DNA of 39,304 nt from JBHGAV01 sp041946685. Lineage in GTDB: Bacteria; Acidobacteriota; Terriglobia; Bryobacterales; Bryobacteraceae. Positions 22,653-31,049 of this stretch are shown here, piece after piece. The first letter of the stretch is position 1, and every line of letters begins with the position of its first letter. The notes under the pieces are model-generated. The model saw only the letters and a program-made list of their open reading frames with translations. It searched no databases and was not told the DNA's origin. Both the position numbers and the translations under genes were made by a program. The stretch spans positions 1-39,304 of the forward strand of contig JBHGAV010000040.1 of NCBI GenBank assembly GCA_041946685.1. The letters are read 5' to 3'.

Positions 22653-25058
22653 TCACTTCCCTTCGGCTAGCTGTTTGAACAGAGCCGGATCGAACTCCTC
22701 CGTGGCGGTGATGCCGCGCAGATGGTTGACCGAAACCCACGGCAGCCAGGCGCGGTGTGTTCCGACGCCTCTGTTATTCGGTCCAGTGCGCCAGTGCTCC
22801 TGCTGCCAGCCGGGCCCCTTCAGGTCGAAGGTGCGTCCGGGCAGCGCCAGCATGCTCTTGGTGTCGTGCAGCAGTACGCGCGCGACATCCAGGTAGTGCG
22901 CGTCCCCGGTGTACTTGTAGAGCTTGACGTAGGCCGGCACGGACCAGGCCATGTACTGGTCCACGCCGCCGACCGCCCGCGCCGTGATGCCCTGTACGCC
23001 CACGGTAGGCACTCCGGGCTTCCAGTTGAGCTTGGCCGGATCGGCGTCCAGCGGCATGGGCAGGTTCCAGATCCAGATCCAGCTTTCGGCATAGTCGGCG
23101 GCGGCGCGGGCGCGCTCCAGCCATTTCGGCTCCTTCGTGGCCTCGTAAAGCACCAGGAAAGCCTCCAGGCTCAGCATCCCGGCCTCTTTGTCGACGATGT
23201 TCGGGTTGTCGGTTGCGCCGCCGACGAACACGCCGCGGCTGCCGTAGTTGGCCCACACGTATTCCGCGGCGCCAACGGCGGCGTCCAGGTACCGTTTCTG
23301 TCCGGTCTCCTCGCTAAGCCTCACCAACAGCGCCACGGGGTTATAGCTGGAGGTTCCCGAGGTCTCGTTCACCTCGCCCGTCCCGGCCACCCAACTTCTG
23401 GGGAAAGAGCCGTCCTCGCGCTGCTGCGGCAGCATCCAGTCCGCCAACTGCACCACCCAGCGCAGCCATTCCGGGTGATCGCGGCCTTGCCGCTTCTCGC
23501 GGCGATACGCTTCCATCAGGATGCGCATGTCTTCCGACGGCGCCCGGAGGGAGACCACGCCCTCGCCGCAGTCCGGCTTGCCCGTCTGTAGATTGAAGCC
23601 TTCACCCGCCGGAGGGGACATGGGCACCAACCGGATGAACGTGTCGATGATCGCCAGGCCCTGCTTCCGCATCTTCTGACCGCGCGGGCCGGGGTCACGA
23701 TCGCCTTCCTGCAATAGCTGATCTGCCGACTCGATGCCCTTGGACACGAAGCCCATGATGACCCTGGTGAAGCGCGCCAGTTCTCTGGCATTGGGATCGA
23801 CCTCGACACCCAGGGGCTTGGCCCACTCGGCCAGCTTCATGGCTTCGTCCAGGGGCAATTCAGTGCGCGAGGCCTGCACGCCGGCCCGGCGCGGCTGGCC
23901 GCCGGGGGCGCCCGCGGGACGCGGCGTGGTCGTCACATTGTGGTACGAACCGGCTCTCCCTGTAACCGCATCGAACAGGAAGGGAACGCCGGTCCGGTCC
24001 TCGGAGGTTAGAACGCGGTCCGAGAGGTGATCAAGCAGCGTGCGGCGGACCACCTCCACATTCACGGGGTTAGTCTTCGGCTTCAGGGTCTGCCAAGCCC
24101 AACGCCACACTTCTCGCTGCATTCCGCGGAAGGATGCGCCCTCTCCCAGGCGGAACCCGACTTGATAGCTCTGGGAGAACCCGGTCTTGACCGGATGGTA
24201 GCGGCGCCGCACGATCGGGGCCGGCGTGGCTTGCTGAAAGCCCCCCGCGAACTCCTCGGTTGCGCCCGGCAGCCAGAAGCCAAACTCGACGCCTCCCTGC
24301 GCGAGTTCGCGCGCGCCCAGGGCGCCGAACTGAATGCGCTCGTCGATCACCGGTGTGGTCGCGGGAACGCCCGTTTCCGCCATGACGGTGTCGCCGCGCG
24401 GCGCCAGGTCCAACACGGCCGCCCACCGCCCATCGCGGAACGACATCGCAAACAGCGGTGCCGGCAACAGGTCCTCGCGGATCGAGAAGCGCCTCGCGCG
24501 GAAGTTCAACACACCTCCTGGAGACGTGTCGCCATCGTAGGTGGGATCGCCGTAGAGCAGTCCCGGGGCGAGACAATCGATATCGGAAAAGCCGACCGTG
24601 GGCGCGGTGGAGAAGCGGATCGCGGAGTAGAAGCCCGCCCCGGCTTCCGCTCCCGCCACGCTCACTTTGCGGCTGAGCGACAACACGGCGCCCGAGATCC
24701 GCCACCGGTCCTCGAAGGAGAACGCGGCCTCCCCGTCTCCCGACACCTTGGCCAGCGCCACGACCGCGTCGGCTTCTTTCCGCACCGACTGGTAGCCGGC
24801 GGCAAGCTGGCTTGCGCTGTCCCCGCCGCGGTAGACCTCGATCTGCGCGGGTTTTGGCTGCACAAGCCGGGCGGCGCCGGAGATCTCGATACCCCAATCT
24901 CCGCCAACGGCGCGGACAAACGCGACGGCGGCACCATCGGTGAGCCGTCCCAGCAGGACGCGGCTGGCTTCGGATGTGCCCGCCTGCTTCTGCTGCGCGG
25001 GCGCCACGGGCGCGATCAACAGGCAAATGAGTGTGCCGAACAGTGCGGATCGGTTCAT
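22653..25058 (-). CDS. Large secreted protein, probable alpha/alpha-barrel, function unknown
   Basis: An 801-aa exported protein with a Sec signal peptide (about residues 1-21, ending APAQQ). The first 330 residues are beta-rich. From about residue 410 to the end, repeated amphipathic helix pairs with aromatic and acidic residues resemble the (alpha/alpha)-barrel of many glycoside hydrolases and polysaccharide lyases. Visible landmarks are WMLPQQREDGSFPRSW, NETSGTSSYNPVALLVRLSEET, WANYGSRG and a closing WLPWVSVNHLRGI. I cannot assign an enzyme family. An insert of low-complexity Pro/Gly/Arg lies near residues 373-393. The ATG at 25058 has GGGAGAGG upstream. It is separated from atpE by 197 nt and probably transcribed on its own. 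A role in carbohydrate breakdown is inferred only. Confidence 0.7.
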   Translation of the reverse strand: MNRSALFGTLICLLIAPVAPAQQKQAGTSEASRVLLGRLTDGAAVAFVRAVGGDWGIEISGAARLVQPKPAQIEVYRGGDSASQLAAGYQSVRKEADAVVALAKVSGDGEAAFSFEDRWRISGAVLSLSRKVSVAGAEAGAGFYSAIRFSTAPTVGFSDIDCLAPGLLYGDPTYDGDTSPGGVLNFRARRFSIREDLLPAPLFAMSFRDGRWAAVLDLAPRGDTVMAETGVPATTPVIDERIQFGALGARELAQGGVEFGFWLPGATEEFAGGFQQATPAPIVRRRYHPVKTGFSQSYQVGFRLGEGASFRGMQREVWRWAWQTLKPKTNPVNVEVVRRTLLDHLSDRVLTSEDRTGVPFLFDAVTGRAGSYHNVTTTPRPAGAPGGQPRRAGVQASRTELPLDEAMKLAEWAKPLGVEVDPNARELARFTRVIMGFVSKGIESADQLLQEGDRDPGPRGQKMRKQGLAIIDTFIRLVPMSPPAGEGFNLQTGKPDCGEGVVSLRAPSEDMRILMEAYRREKRQGRDHPEWLRWVVQLADWMLPQQREDGSFPRSWVAGTGEVNETSGTSSYNPVALLVRLSEETGQKRYLDAAVGAAEYVWANYGSRGVFVGGATDNPNIVDKEAGMLSLEAFLVLYEATKEPKWLERARAAADYAESWIWIWNLPMPLDADPAKLNWKPGVPTVGVQGITARAVGGVDQYMAWSVPAYVKLYKYTGDAHYLDVARVLLHDTKSMLALPGRTFDLKGPGWQQEHWRTGPNNRGVGTHRAWLPWVSVNHLRGITATEEFDPALFKQLAEGK

Positions 25059-25202
25059 GGTAACCTCTCCCTGGAGAAGATTGAAAACAATCCCTCCATG
25101 TTAGCTCTCCCCATTGGACCCATTGCGGATCAGTCCTCCCAGGCGCCAGTGCGTTGAGCCAGGGTACCTTCACAAGGACTGGAAATCAGGGTGAAGGATC
25201 CT

Positions 25203-25208
25203 TAGAAT
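25203..25208 (+). promoter_or_regulatory. -10 element TAGAAT before aroA
   Basis: TAGAAT is 12 nt before the aroA ATG. CTGGAA at 25179-25184, 18 nt upstream, is a weak possible -35. The implied leader is about 5 nt. The same hexamer at a similar distance occurs before other genes in this window. Confidence 0.4.
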
Positions 25209-25220
25209 GGGGAATTCTCT

Positions 25221-26501
25221 ATGCAAGAGCGCATCCTCCCCGCCCGCCGGCTCCAAGGCTCAATCCGTGTCCCCGGCGACAAATCCATCTCCCACCGGTA
25301 TGCGATGTTGGCGGCCATCGCTGAGGGAACCAGCCGGATACACAACTACGCCTCGGGCGAAGACTGCCACTCCACGCTGTCCTGCCTGAAGGCTCTCGGG
25401 GTGGATCTGGAGAAGACCGGCAGCGATGTTCGGATCCAGGGGAGGGGGCTTGACGGCCTGCGGGAGCCGTCGGCCACGCTCGACGCAGGCAACTCGGGCT
25501 CCACGATTCGCATGCTCTCCGGCATGCTGGCCGGTCAGCCGTTCACCAGCCGCATTGCGGGGGACGCCTCCCTTTCCAGGCGGCCCATGGACCGCATCAT
25601 GATCCCGTTGCGGCAGATGGGCGCCGAGATCGACGGCCGCAACGGCCGCTTCCCTCCCATTGAAATCCGGGGGGCTCAACTCCGGCCGATCGACTACACG
25701 CTCCCTGTCGCCAGTGCTCAGGTCAAGACGTGCGTTCTGTTTGCGGGCTTGTTTGCGTCCGGGGAGACCACGGTGCGCGAGCCGGTTCCCACACGCGATC
25801 ATACCGAGCTGGCCCTGGCCGGTTTCGGCGCCTGCATCGCCAAGCGGGAGGGGCGCGTCACCGTGGCCGGCCGGCCCATTCTCCGCGCCAGGGAATTGGT
25901 GGTACCCGGAGACCTGTCCTCGGCAGCCTTCTTCCTGGTGGCGGCCATGCTCGTGCCGGGTTCCTCCTTGCTGCTCCAGGGCGTGGGACTCAACCCCACG
26001 CGGACAGCCATTCTGGACTTCCTCTCCTCCATGGGGGCGGGAATTCAGCTCCAGAACCTCACCACCCAGCACGGCGAGCTGATGGGGGACATCCAGGTCA
26101 CGGCTGCGCCGGTCCGGGGAGGCGTCATCGAGAAGGAGCTTACGGCAGCCCTTATCGACGAGGTGCCCGTGCTGGCGGTTCTGGGCGCGGCGAGCAAGGA
26201 GGGTCTGGCGGTGCACAACGCCCTGGAGCTGCGCTTGAAGGAGACCGACCGGATCGCGACGGTCGCCGAGAACCTCCGCCGCATGGGCGTTGCGGTCGAG
26301 GTCCACGGGGATGGTTTCTTCGTGCCGGGGGGACAGAAACTCCGCGCGGCCACTCTGGAGTCGTACGGCGACCACCGGATCGCCATGGCATTCGCCGTGG
26401 CCGCGCTTGCTGCCGACGGTGAGTGTATCATCGAAGGGGCGGAAGCGGCGTCGGTCTCCTTTCCTGAGTTCTACCAGATGCTGCGTCAGATAACAGCGTA
26501 G
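25221..26501 (+). CDS. aroA: 3-phosphoshikimate 1-carboxyvinyltransferase (EPSP synthase)
   Basis: A 426-aa enzyme of the shikimate pathway that joins shikimate-3-phosphate and phosphoenolpyruvate. Visible elements are GDKSISHR (residues 19-26), DAGNSGSTIRM, SLSRRPMDRIMIPLRQMGA, the catalytic Asp region IDEVPVLAVLGA, LRLKETDRI and YGDHRIAMAF. The NSGSTIRM form is closer to the Gram-positive/class II style than to the enterobacterial NAGTAMRP. The ATG at 25221 has only a weak GGGG upstream but gives the canonical N-terminus. The aroDE fusion lies 10 kb away at 36673-38175. The next gene starts about 26 nt downstream. Confidence 0.96.
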   Translation: MQERILPARRLQGSIRVPGDKSISHRYAMLAAIAEGTSRIHNYASGEDCHSTLSCLKALGVDLEKTGSDVRIQGRGLDGLREPSATLDAGNSGSTIRMLSGMLAGQPFTSRIAGDASLSRRPMDRIMIPLRQMGAEIDGRNGRFPPIEIRGAQLRPIDYTLPVASAQVKTCVLFAGLFASGETTVREPVPTRDHTELALAGFGACIAKREGRVTVAGRPILRARELVVPGDLSSAAFFLVAAMLVPGSSLLLQGVGLNPTRTAILDFLSSMGAGIQLQNLTTQHGELMGDIQVTAAPVRGGVIEKELTAALIDEVPVLAVLGAASKEGLAVHNALELRLKETDRIATVAENLRRMGVAVEVHGDGFFVPGGQKLRAATLESYGDHRIAMAFAVAALAADGECIIEGAEAASVSFPEFYQMLRQITA

Positions 26502-26523
26502 GGCGCGGTTGTCTGGGCTCGAC

Positions 26524-26529
26524 TAGAAT
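26524..26529 (+). promoter_or_regulatory. -10 element TAGAAT before the second antiporter
   Basis: TAGAAT overlaps the first possible start (ATG 26528) and ends 7 nt before a GTG at 26537. If it is used, only the GTG can be the start and the mRNA would be leaderless. No normally spaced -35 is visible. Confidence 0.3.
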
Positions 26530-27730
26530 GGGCGGTGTGAGCAACCCCGAGGCGGTTCAGATCCCCCTGGTCATGCTGGTGGTCTTCGGTGCAGCCAAGA
26601 TCATGGCGGAGGTCTTCGAGCGGCTGCGGCAGCCCGCCATTGTCGGCGAAATCCTGGCGGGAATCCTGATCGGCCCCAGTGTCTTGGGATGGATGGAGCC
26701 GAATGCGTTTCTGAACGCCCTGGCCGACCTCGGCGTGATGTTCCTACTGTTCCGAGTGGGACTGGAAGTCCGCTCATCTGAGCTGATGAAGGTGGGCGGC
26801 ACGGCCGCGCTGGTGGCCGTGCTGGGGGTAATGGTGCCCTTCCTGATGGGGTGGGGGATCGTTTCGCTGTGGGGTATGCCGCAGATGGAAGCGATCTTCG
26901 TGGGAGCGGCGATGGTGGCGACCAGCGTGGGAATCACGGCTCAGGTGCTGGCGTCCAAGGGCCTCTTGCAGGAGCGAGCCAGCAAGATCATTCTGGCCGC
27001 GGCGGTCATCGACGACGTCCTGGGACTGCTGGTGCTGGCGCTGGTGAGCAGCCTGGCAAAGGGCGAGGTCTCTGTGTTGGGACTTGTCACCACGGCCGGG
27101 GCCGCCTTGGGGTTCACCGTCCTGGTGGCGAAGTGGGGCACGCGGGCGGCAGAGAGGATCGTCCCCCACCTGGAAGGGAAGATGCGCGCCGGTGAGAGTC
27201 AGTTCGCCCTGGCCATGATTCTCCTGTTTGCGCTCTCGCTTGGGGCTGTGTACGCCGGAGTGGCGGCGATCATTGGCGCATTCCTGGCGGGCATGGCGCT
27301 GGCGGAAAGCGTCGGGCAGCGAGTGCACCACCTTGCCCACGGAGTCACCGAGCTGCTCGTTCCGTTCTTCCTTGCGGGCATCGGCCTGCATTTTGACCTG
27401 CGGGCCTTTGCCGACCGGTCCATGCTTATGCTGGCGGCTGTCATTCTGGCCGCTGCCGTGTTGTCCAAGTTCGTCGGTTGCGGCCTGGGAGCAGCGCGTC
27501 TTGGATTCGGCGACGCCATTCGCATCGGCGCCGGCATGGTGCCCCGGGGCGAGGTCGGCATGGTGGTTGCCCGGATCGGGCTCTCGATGGGGGTGATTGC
27601 GCAGGGGGTTTACGGGGTGGTCGTGTTCATGTCGATCGCCACGACGATGATCGCGCCTCCTTTGATCAACTTCTTCTACCGGGACCTGGCCAAGCCCGGA
27701 CCGGAAGAAGAAGTCCTCCGGCTGGGCTGA
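26528..27730 (+). CDS. CPA2-type cation/proton antiporter (DD motif)
   Basis: A 400-aa polytopic inner-membrane antiporter of the CPA2 family (NapA/GerN-like). It has RQPAIVGEILAGILIGPSVLG in helix 2 and the adjoining loop (quoted to mark the start only), MFLLFRVGLEV, the crossover-type stretch AMVATSVGITAQVL, and the ion-binding Asp pair in AAVIDDVLGL. The DD pair is typical of electrogenic Na+/H+ exchangers. There is no C-terminal TrkA-N domain. ATG 26528 is the only ATG; a GTG at 26537 is an alternative favoured by the nearby -10-like hexamer. It lies 26 nt after aroA and 87 nt before the glycosyltransferase cluster, and it may share an osmotic-stress role with those genes. It is only distantly similar to the antiporter at 2938-4146. 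Confidence 0.88.
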   Translation: MGGVSNPEAVQIPLVMLVVFGAAKIMAEVFERLRQPAIVGEILAGILIGPSVLGWMEPNAFLNALADLGVMFLLFRVGLEVRSSELMKVGGTAALVAVLGVMVPFLMGWGIVSLWGMPQMEAIFVGAAMVATSVGITAQVLASKGLLQERASKIILAAAVIDDVLGLLVLALVSSLAKGEVSVLGLVTTAGAALGFTVLVAKWGTRAAERIVPHLEGKMRAGESQFALAMILLFALSLGAVYAGVAAIIGAFLAGMALAESVGQRVHHLAHGVTELLVPFFLAGIGLHFDLRAFADRSMLMLAAVILAAAVLSKFVGCGLGAARLGFGDAIRIGAGMVPRGEVGMVVARIGLSMGVIAQGVYGVVVFMSIATTMIAPPLINFFYRDLAKPGPEEEVLRLG

Positions 27731-27756
27731 GATACCCCCTTTTCCCGCGGCTCTTA

Positions 27757-27778
27757 CCCCTTGCAGGGGATTAATCCC
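27757..27778. promoter_or_regulatory. Overlapping palindromes before the glycosyltransferase operon
   Basis: CCCC-TTGCA-GGGG (27757-27769) overlaps the perfect 12-bp palindrome GGGATTAATCCC (27767-27778) in the 87-nt gap between the antiporter and the first glycosyltransferase. The position suits an operator or an overlapping hairpin switch. No T-run follows. Confidence 0.35.
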
Positions 27779-27817
27779 GGCGGAGACCATCCCTATGCTT
27801 GAAGTGAGAGGATTGGC

Positions 27818-29047
27818 GTGTCGGATTTCTTCCAAACCGGCGTGGTGACCACGCTCCACCGCCTCAAACCCAACAACGTGGAGCGCCTGGAGACGGACCT
27901 GGAGAGATACTCACGCAACCGGCGTATCGGTCTGGTCCTCCCGGCCCTGTATTCGGAATTCGGCACCCCGGCGATGCAGCGCATCGTCTCCGAGTTGCGT
28001 CAGGTCCGTTACCTCCAGCGCATCGTCCTGTCCCTGGGACGCGCCACCCGGGAGGAGTTCAATCACGCGCGGTCGTTCTTCAAGGACTTCTACACTCCGG
28101 TGACCCTCCTGTGGATCGATGGGGAGCGCACGCAAGGGCTGCTCAGGATGCTGGAGGAGAAGGCGCTCTCGGCGGGGGAAGACGGCAAGGGGCGGAGCTG
28201 CTGGCTGGCGTACGGCTTAATTCTGGCGGGCCGCGATTGCGAAGTCATTGCGTTGCACGATTGCGACATTGTCAACTACGAGCGCCAGTTGTTGGCCAGG
28301 CTCTGTTACCCCCTGGCCCACCCTCACCTCGGTTTTGAGTTCTGCAAGGGATATTACTCCCGGGTCACCGACCGGATGCACGGCCGGGTCACGCGGCTGT
28401 TCATGACGCCGCTGCTGCGCGCGCTGGAGAGCATGGCCCCCGCGGCGCATTTCCTCCGGTTTCTTGACAGCTTTCGCTATCCGCTGGCGGGCGAGTTCGC
28501 CATGGACGTCAACCTGGCGCGTGTGAATCGGATCCCCGGCGACTGGGGGCTGGAGGTGGGAGTCCTGGCGGAGGTCTACCGCAACTGCGCCGTGTCCAGG
28601 GTCTGCCAGGTGGATCTTGCCGACAACTACGAGCACAAGCATCAGGGTCTGTCCGAAGAGGATCCGGCGAAGGGGCTGCGCCGCATGGCGGGCGACATCG
28701 CCAAGTCGCTGTTCCGGACGATGGCGGCCGAGGGACTGGTCTTTACGGCCGACCACTTCCGGAGCCTGGAAGTCCGCTACGTCCGCATCGCGCAGGACAC
28801 CATCGCCCGCTACTATGCCGACGCCATGCTCAACGGGCTGAAATTCGACCGGCATGGCGAGGAGATCGCCGTCGCTACCTTTGCCCGGAGCCTGCGGCAG
28901 GCGGCCGCCGAGTTCGTGGAGGACCCGCTCGGCCTGCCGCTGATCCCCAACTGGAACCGGGTGCTCGCGGCGGTTCCCGAGTTCTTCGAGCTGTTGCTGG
29001 ACGCCGTCGAGAAGGACACCAAGCAGGCGGCAGTGCGGGCGGTTTAG
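27818..29047 (+). CDS. Glucosyl-3-phosphoglycerate synthase-like glycosyltransferase (GpgS/GT81-like)
   Basis: A 409-aa GT-A-fold glycosyltransferase. Features shared with GpgS are HDCDIVNYE with the metal-binding D148-x-D150, FCKGYYSRV, GRVTRLFMTPLL, PLAGEFAM, GDWGLEVGVLAEVYR and QVDLADNYEHKHQ. GpgS transfers glucose from an NDP donor to 3-phosphoglycerate, the first step to the compatible solute glucosylglycerate. The donor and acceptor here are inferred from these motifs. An extended C-terminal helical region (about residues 290-409) is longer than in actinobacterial GpgS. The GTG at 27818 follows GAGAGGA. The next glycosyltransferase starts 3 nt after the stop. No obvious GpgP phosphatase is adjacent. 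Confidence 0.75.
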   Translation: MSDFFQTGVVTTLHRLKPNNVERLETDLERYSRNRRIGLVLPALYSEFGTPAMQRIVSELRQVRYLQRIVLSLGRATREEFNHARSFFKDFYTPVTLLWIDGERTQGLLRMLEEKALSAGEDGKGRSCWLAYGLILAGRDCEVIALHDCDIVNYERQLLARLCYPLAHPHLGFEFCKGYYSRVTDRMHGRVTRLFMTPLLRALESMAPAAHFLRFLDSFRYPLAGEFAMDVNLARVNRIPGDWGLEVGVLAEVYRNCAVSRVCQVDLADNYEHKHQGLSEEDPAKGLRRMAGDIAKSLFRTMAAEGLVFTADHFRSLEVRYVRIAQDTIARYYADAMLNGLKFDRHGEEIAVATFARSLRQAAAEFVEDPLGLPLIPNWNRVLAAVPEFFELLLDAVEKDTKQAAVRAV

Positions 29048-29050
29048 GCC

Positions 29051-30328
29051 ATGGCTCACGCCACGTTGCCGGGGGAGGCCCTAAGGGCCTCGGAGACGAT
29101 CAAGGAAGCCGACATCGTCGTCGGCATTCCCAGCTACAACAACGCTGCGACGATCGGCCACGTCACGCGGGCGGCCTGCGTGGGACTGGCGAAGTACTTC
29201 CCCCACCTGAAGGCGGTCATCATCAACTCGGACGGGGGGTCGACCGACGCTACCAAGCAGGAGGTGCTCTCTGCCCGCATGGAGGAAGCGCCGTTGCTGC
29301 TGTTTTCCACTCCGCTCAACGGCGTTCACCGGCTCAGCTTCCCCTACCACGGCATACCCGGCAAGGGCAGCGCCTTCCGTCTGATCTTCCAGATGGCCGC
29401 CAGGCTTGGGGCGAAGGCCTGCGCCGTGGTGGACGCCGACCTGCGAAGCATCACTCCGGAATGGCTCGATCTGTTGCTGCGCCCCATCCTGGTCGCCGAC
29501 TTCGATTTCGTGGCGCCTTACTATCATCGCCACAAGTACGACGGGACGATCACCAACAGCATCGTCTATCCGCTGACGAGGGCCCTCTATGGCTTGCGGG
29601 TGCGGCAGCCGATCGGTGGGGAGTTCGGCGTTTCCGGCAGACTGGTCGCGCGGTACCTGGAACGCAACGACTGGGAAACGGATGTGGCCCGTTACGGGAT
29701 TGATATCTGGATGACCACCATCGCCATCGCCGAGGGGTACCGGGTCTGCCAGAGCTTTCTCGGAGCCAAACTGCACGATGCCAAGGACCCGGGCGCGGAC
29801 CTGAGCGCCATGCTGCATCAGGTGGTGGGAAGCGTGTTCATGTTGATGAATGAATACGAAACGGTCTGGGCGGGCATCAAAGGAAGCCGCCCGGTGGACC
29901 TGTTCGGCTTCCGTTTCGATGTGGGCCTCGACCCGATCGAGGTCAACCTGGAGCGCATGCTGACCTCGTTCCGGCGTGGCGCAACCGAGCTATCGGAGGT
30001 GTGGGCACAAGCGCTGGAGCCGTCCACGCACGATGCCGTTCGAGCGCTTGCCAGACATGCCTCCGCCGAGACGGCCTCCTTTCACATCGATGATGAGCTG
30101 TGGACGCGCGTGGTCATGGACTTCGCTTGCGCTTACAGACAGCAGCCGCTCGAGCGTGGGCACCTGCTGAAGTCCCTGACTCCGCTGTACCTGGCCAGGG
30201 TTGCGTCCTTTGTTATCGAGACAAGGACGATGGTGGCGGCCGAGGTCGAAGAGAGGATTGAGCGGCTGTGCCGCTCCTTTGAGGAGGCCAAGCCGTACCT
30301 CCTCGATCGTTGGAGGGTCAGGCGATGA
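29051..30328 (+). CDS. GT-A glycosyltransferase, mannosylglycerate synthase-like motifs
   Basis: A 425-aa cytosolic glycosyltransferase. It opens with VVGIPSYNNAATIGHV, typical of GT2-like folds. The metal motif is D128-A-D130 in VVDADLRSITPEWLDLL. It then has the sequence QPIGGEFGVS, WETDVARYGIDIWMTTIAI and AKLHDAKDPG. The order DAD..., PxGGE..., YGIDxW..., and the His in the last motif matches that in mannosylglycerate synthase (GT78). About 150 helical residues follow. The gene is 3 nt after the GpgS-like gene and overlaps the next by 4 nt. It may make a mannosyl- or glucosylglycerate-type solute, or extend the product of its neighbour. The exact product is uncertain. Confidence 0.7.
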   Translation: MAHATLPGEALRASETIKEADIVVGIPSYNNAATIGHVTRAACVGLAKYFPHLKAVIINSDGGSTDATKQEVLSARMEEAPLLLFSTPLNGVHRLSFPYHGIPGKGSAFRLIFQMAARLGAKACAVVDADLRSITPEWLDLLLRPILVADFDFVAPYYHRHKYDGTITNSIVYPLTRALYGLRVRQPIGGEFGVSGRLVARYLERNDWETDVARYGIDIWMTTIAIAEGYRVCQSFLGAKLHDAKDPGADLSAMLHQVVGSVFMLMNEYETVWAGIKGSRPVDLFGFRFDVGLDPIEVNLERMLTSFRRGATELSEVWAQALEPSTHDAVRALARHASAETASFHIDDELWTRVVMDFACAYRQQPLERGHLLKSLTPLYLARVASFVIETRTMVAAEVEERIERLCRSFEEAKPYLLDRWRVRR

Positions 30329-31029
30329 TCAAGACGATGCAACAACTGCTGGAGGCGGTGCTGGAGCGCCTGCAGCATCAGATCACGACATTCCTGCCGC
30401 CGCTGGTGGCGGCCCTGATCATTCTGGTCGGAGCCTACCTGGCGGCGGTCTTCGCGCGCTGGCTGCTCACCAGGATATTCAAGGGCACCGGCGTGGACCG
30501 GTTCCTGAGGCGCAGCGGCCTGGCATTCATGATCGACAGCTCGGGGCGTCTCCGCGCCACCCGGCTGGTGGCGGAGAGCGTCTACTGGCTCATCCTGCTG
30601 GCAGGATTCCTCACGGGTTTGAGCGCTTTCAACACCAACCTCACGAGCCAGATGACGCAAACCTTTGTGCTGCTCCTGCCAAAGCTTGCCGTGGCCGGGT
30701 TCATTCTGCTGGCGGGTTTTTGGCTGGGGCACTATCTGGGTCGCAGTGCGCTGGTCTGGTCCGTCAACGAGGGCGTTCCTCACCCGCGCCCGATCGCCGG
30801 AGCTGTGAAGCTCGTGATCATGTTCGTCGCGGTGGTGGCCGCCGCCGACTACCTCGATTTCGCCAGGGGGGTCTTCCTGGCGGCGTTCATCATTCTGCTG
30901 GGAGGCGCCGCTCTGGCGGCCAGCCTTGCTATAGGACTCAGCGGTCGAGATGCAGCCAGGCGCTACCTGGGGGAGAAACCTCCACGCGAGGATGCCGCCG
31001 AAGGCAGGTCGCTCTGGAATCATCTCTAG
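30325..31029 (+). CDS. Membrane protein with MscS-type conserved transmembrane helices
   Basis: A 234-aa inner-membrane protein with five hydrophobic segments. An amphipathic N-terminus leads into PPLVAALIILVGAYLAAVFAR, the conserved transmembrane-helix type found in mechanosensitive-channel relatives. It then has VDRFLRRSG and four more helices. The last is Gly/Ala-rich (ILLGGAALAASLAIGL), like a pore-lining helix. The soluble beta domain of true MscS channels is absent. The ATG at 30325 overlaps the glycosyltransferase stop (ATGA) and has GGAGG 8 nt upstream. Together with solute-synthesis enzymes and a nearby antiporter it suggests a role in osmotic balance. Channel activity is not shown by the sequence. 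Confidence 0.75.
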   Translation: MIKTMQQLLEAVLERLQHQITTFLPPLVAALIILVGAYLAAVFARWLLTRIFKGTGVDRFLRRSGLAFMIDSSGRLRATRLVAESVYWLILLAGFLTGLSAFNTNLTSQMTQTFVLLLPKLAVAGFILLAGFWLGHYLGRSALVWSVNEGVPHPRPIAGAVKLVIMFVAVVAAADYLDFARGVFLAAFIILLGGAALAASLAIGLSGRDAARRYLGEKPPREDAAEGRSLWNHL

Positions 31030-31049
31030 CTGCGGTAACCTGGGGCAAT

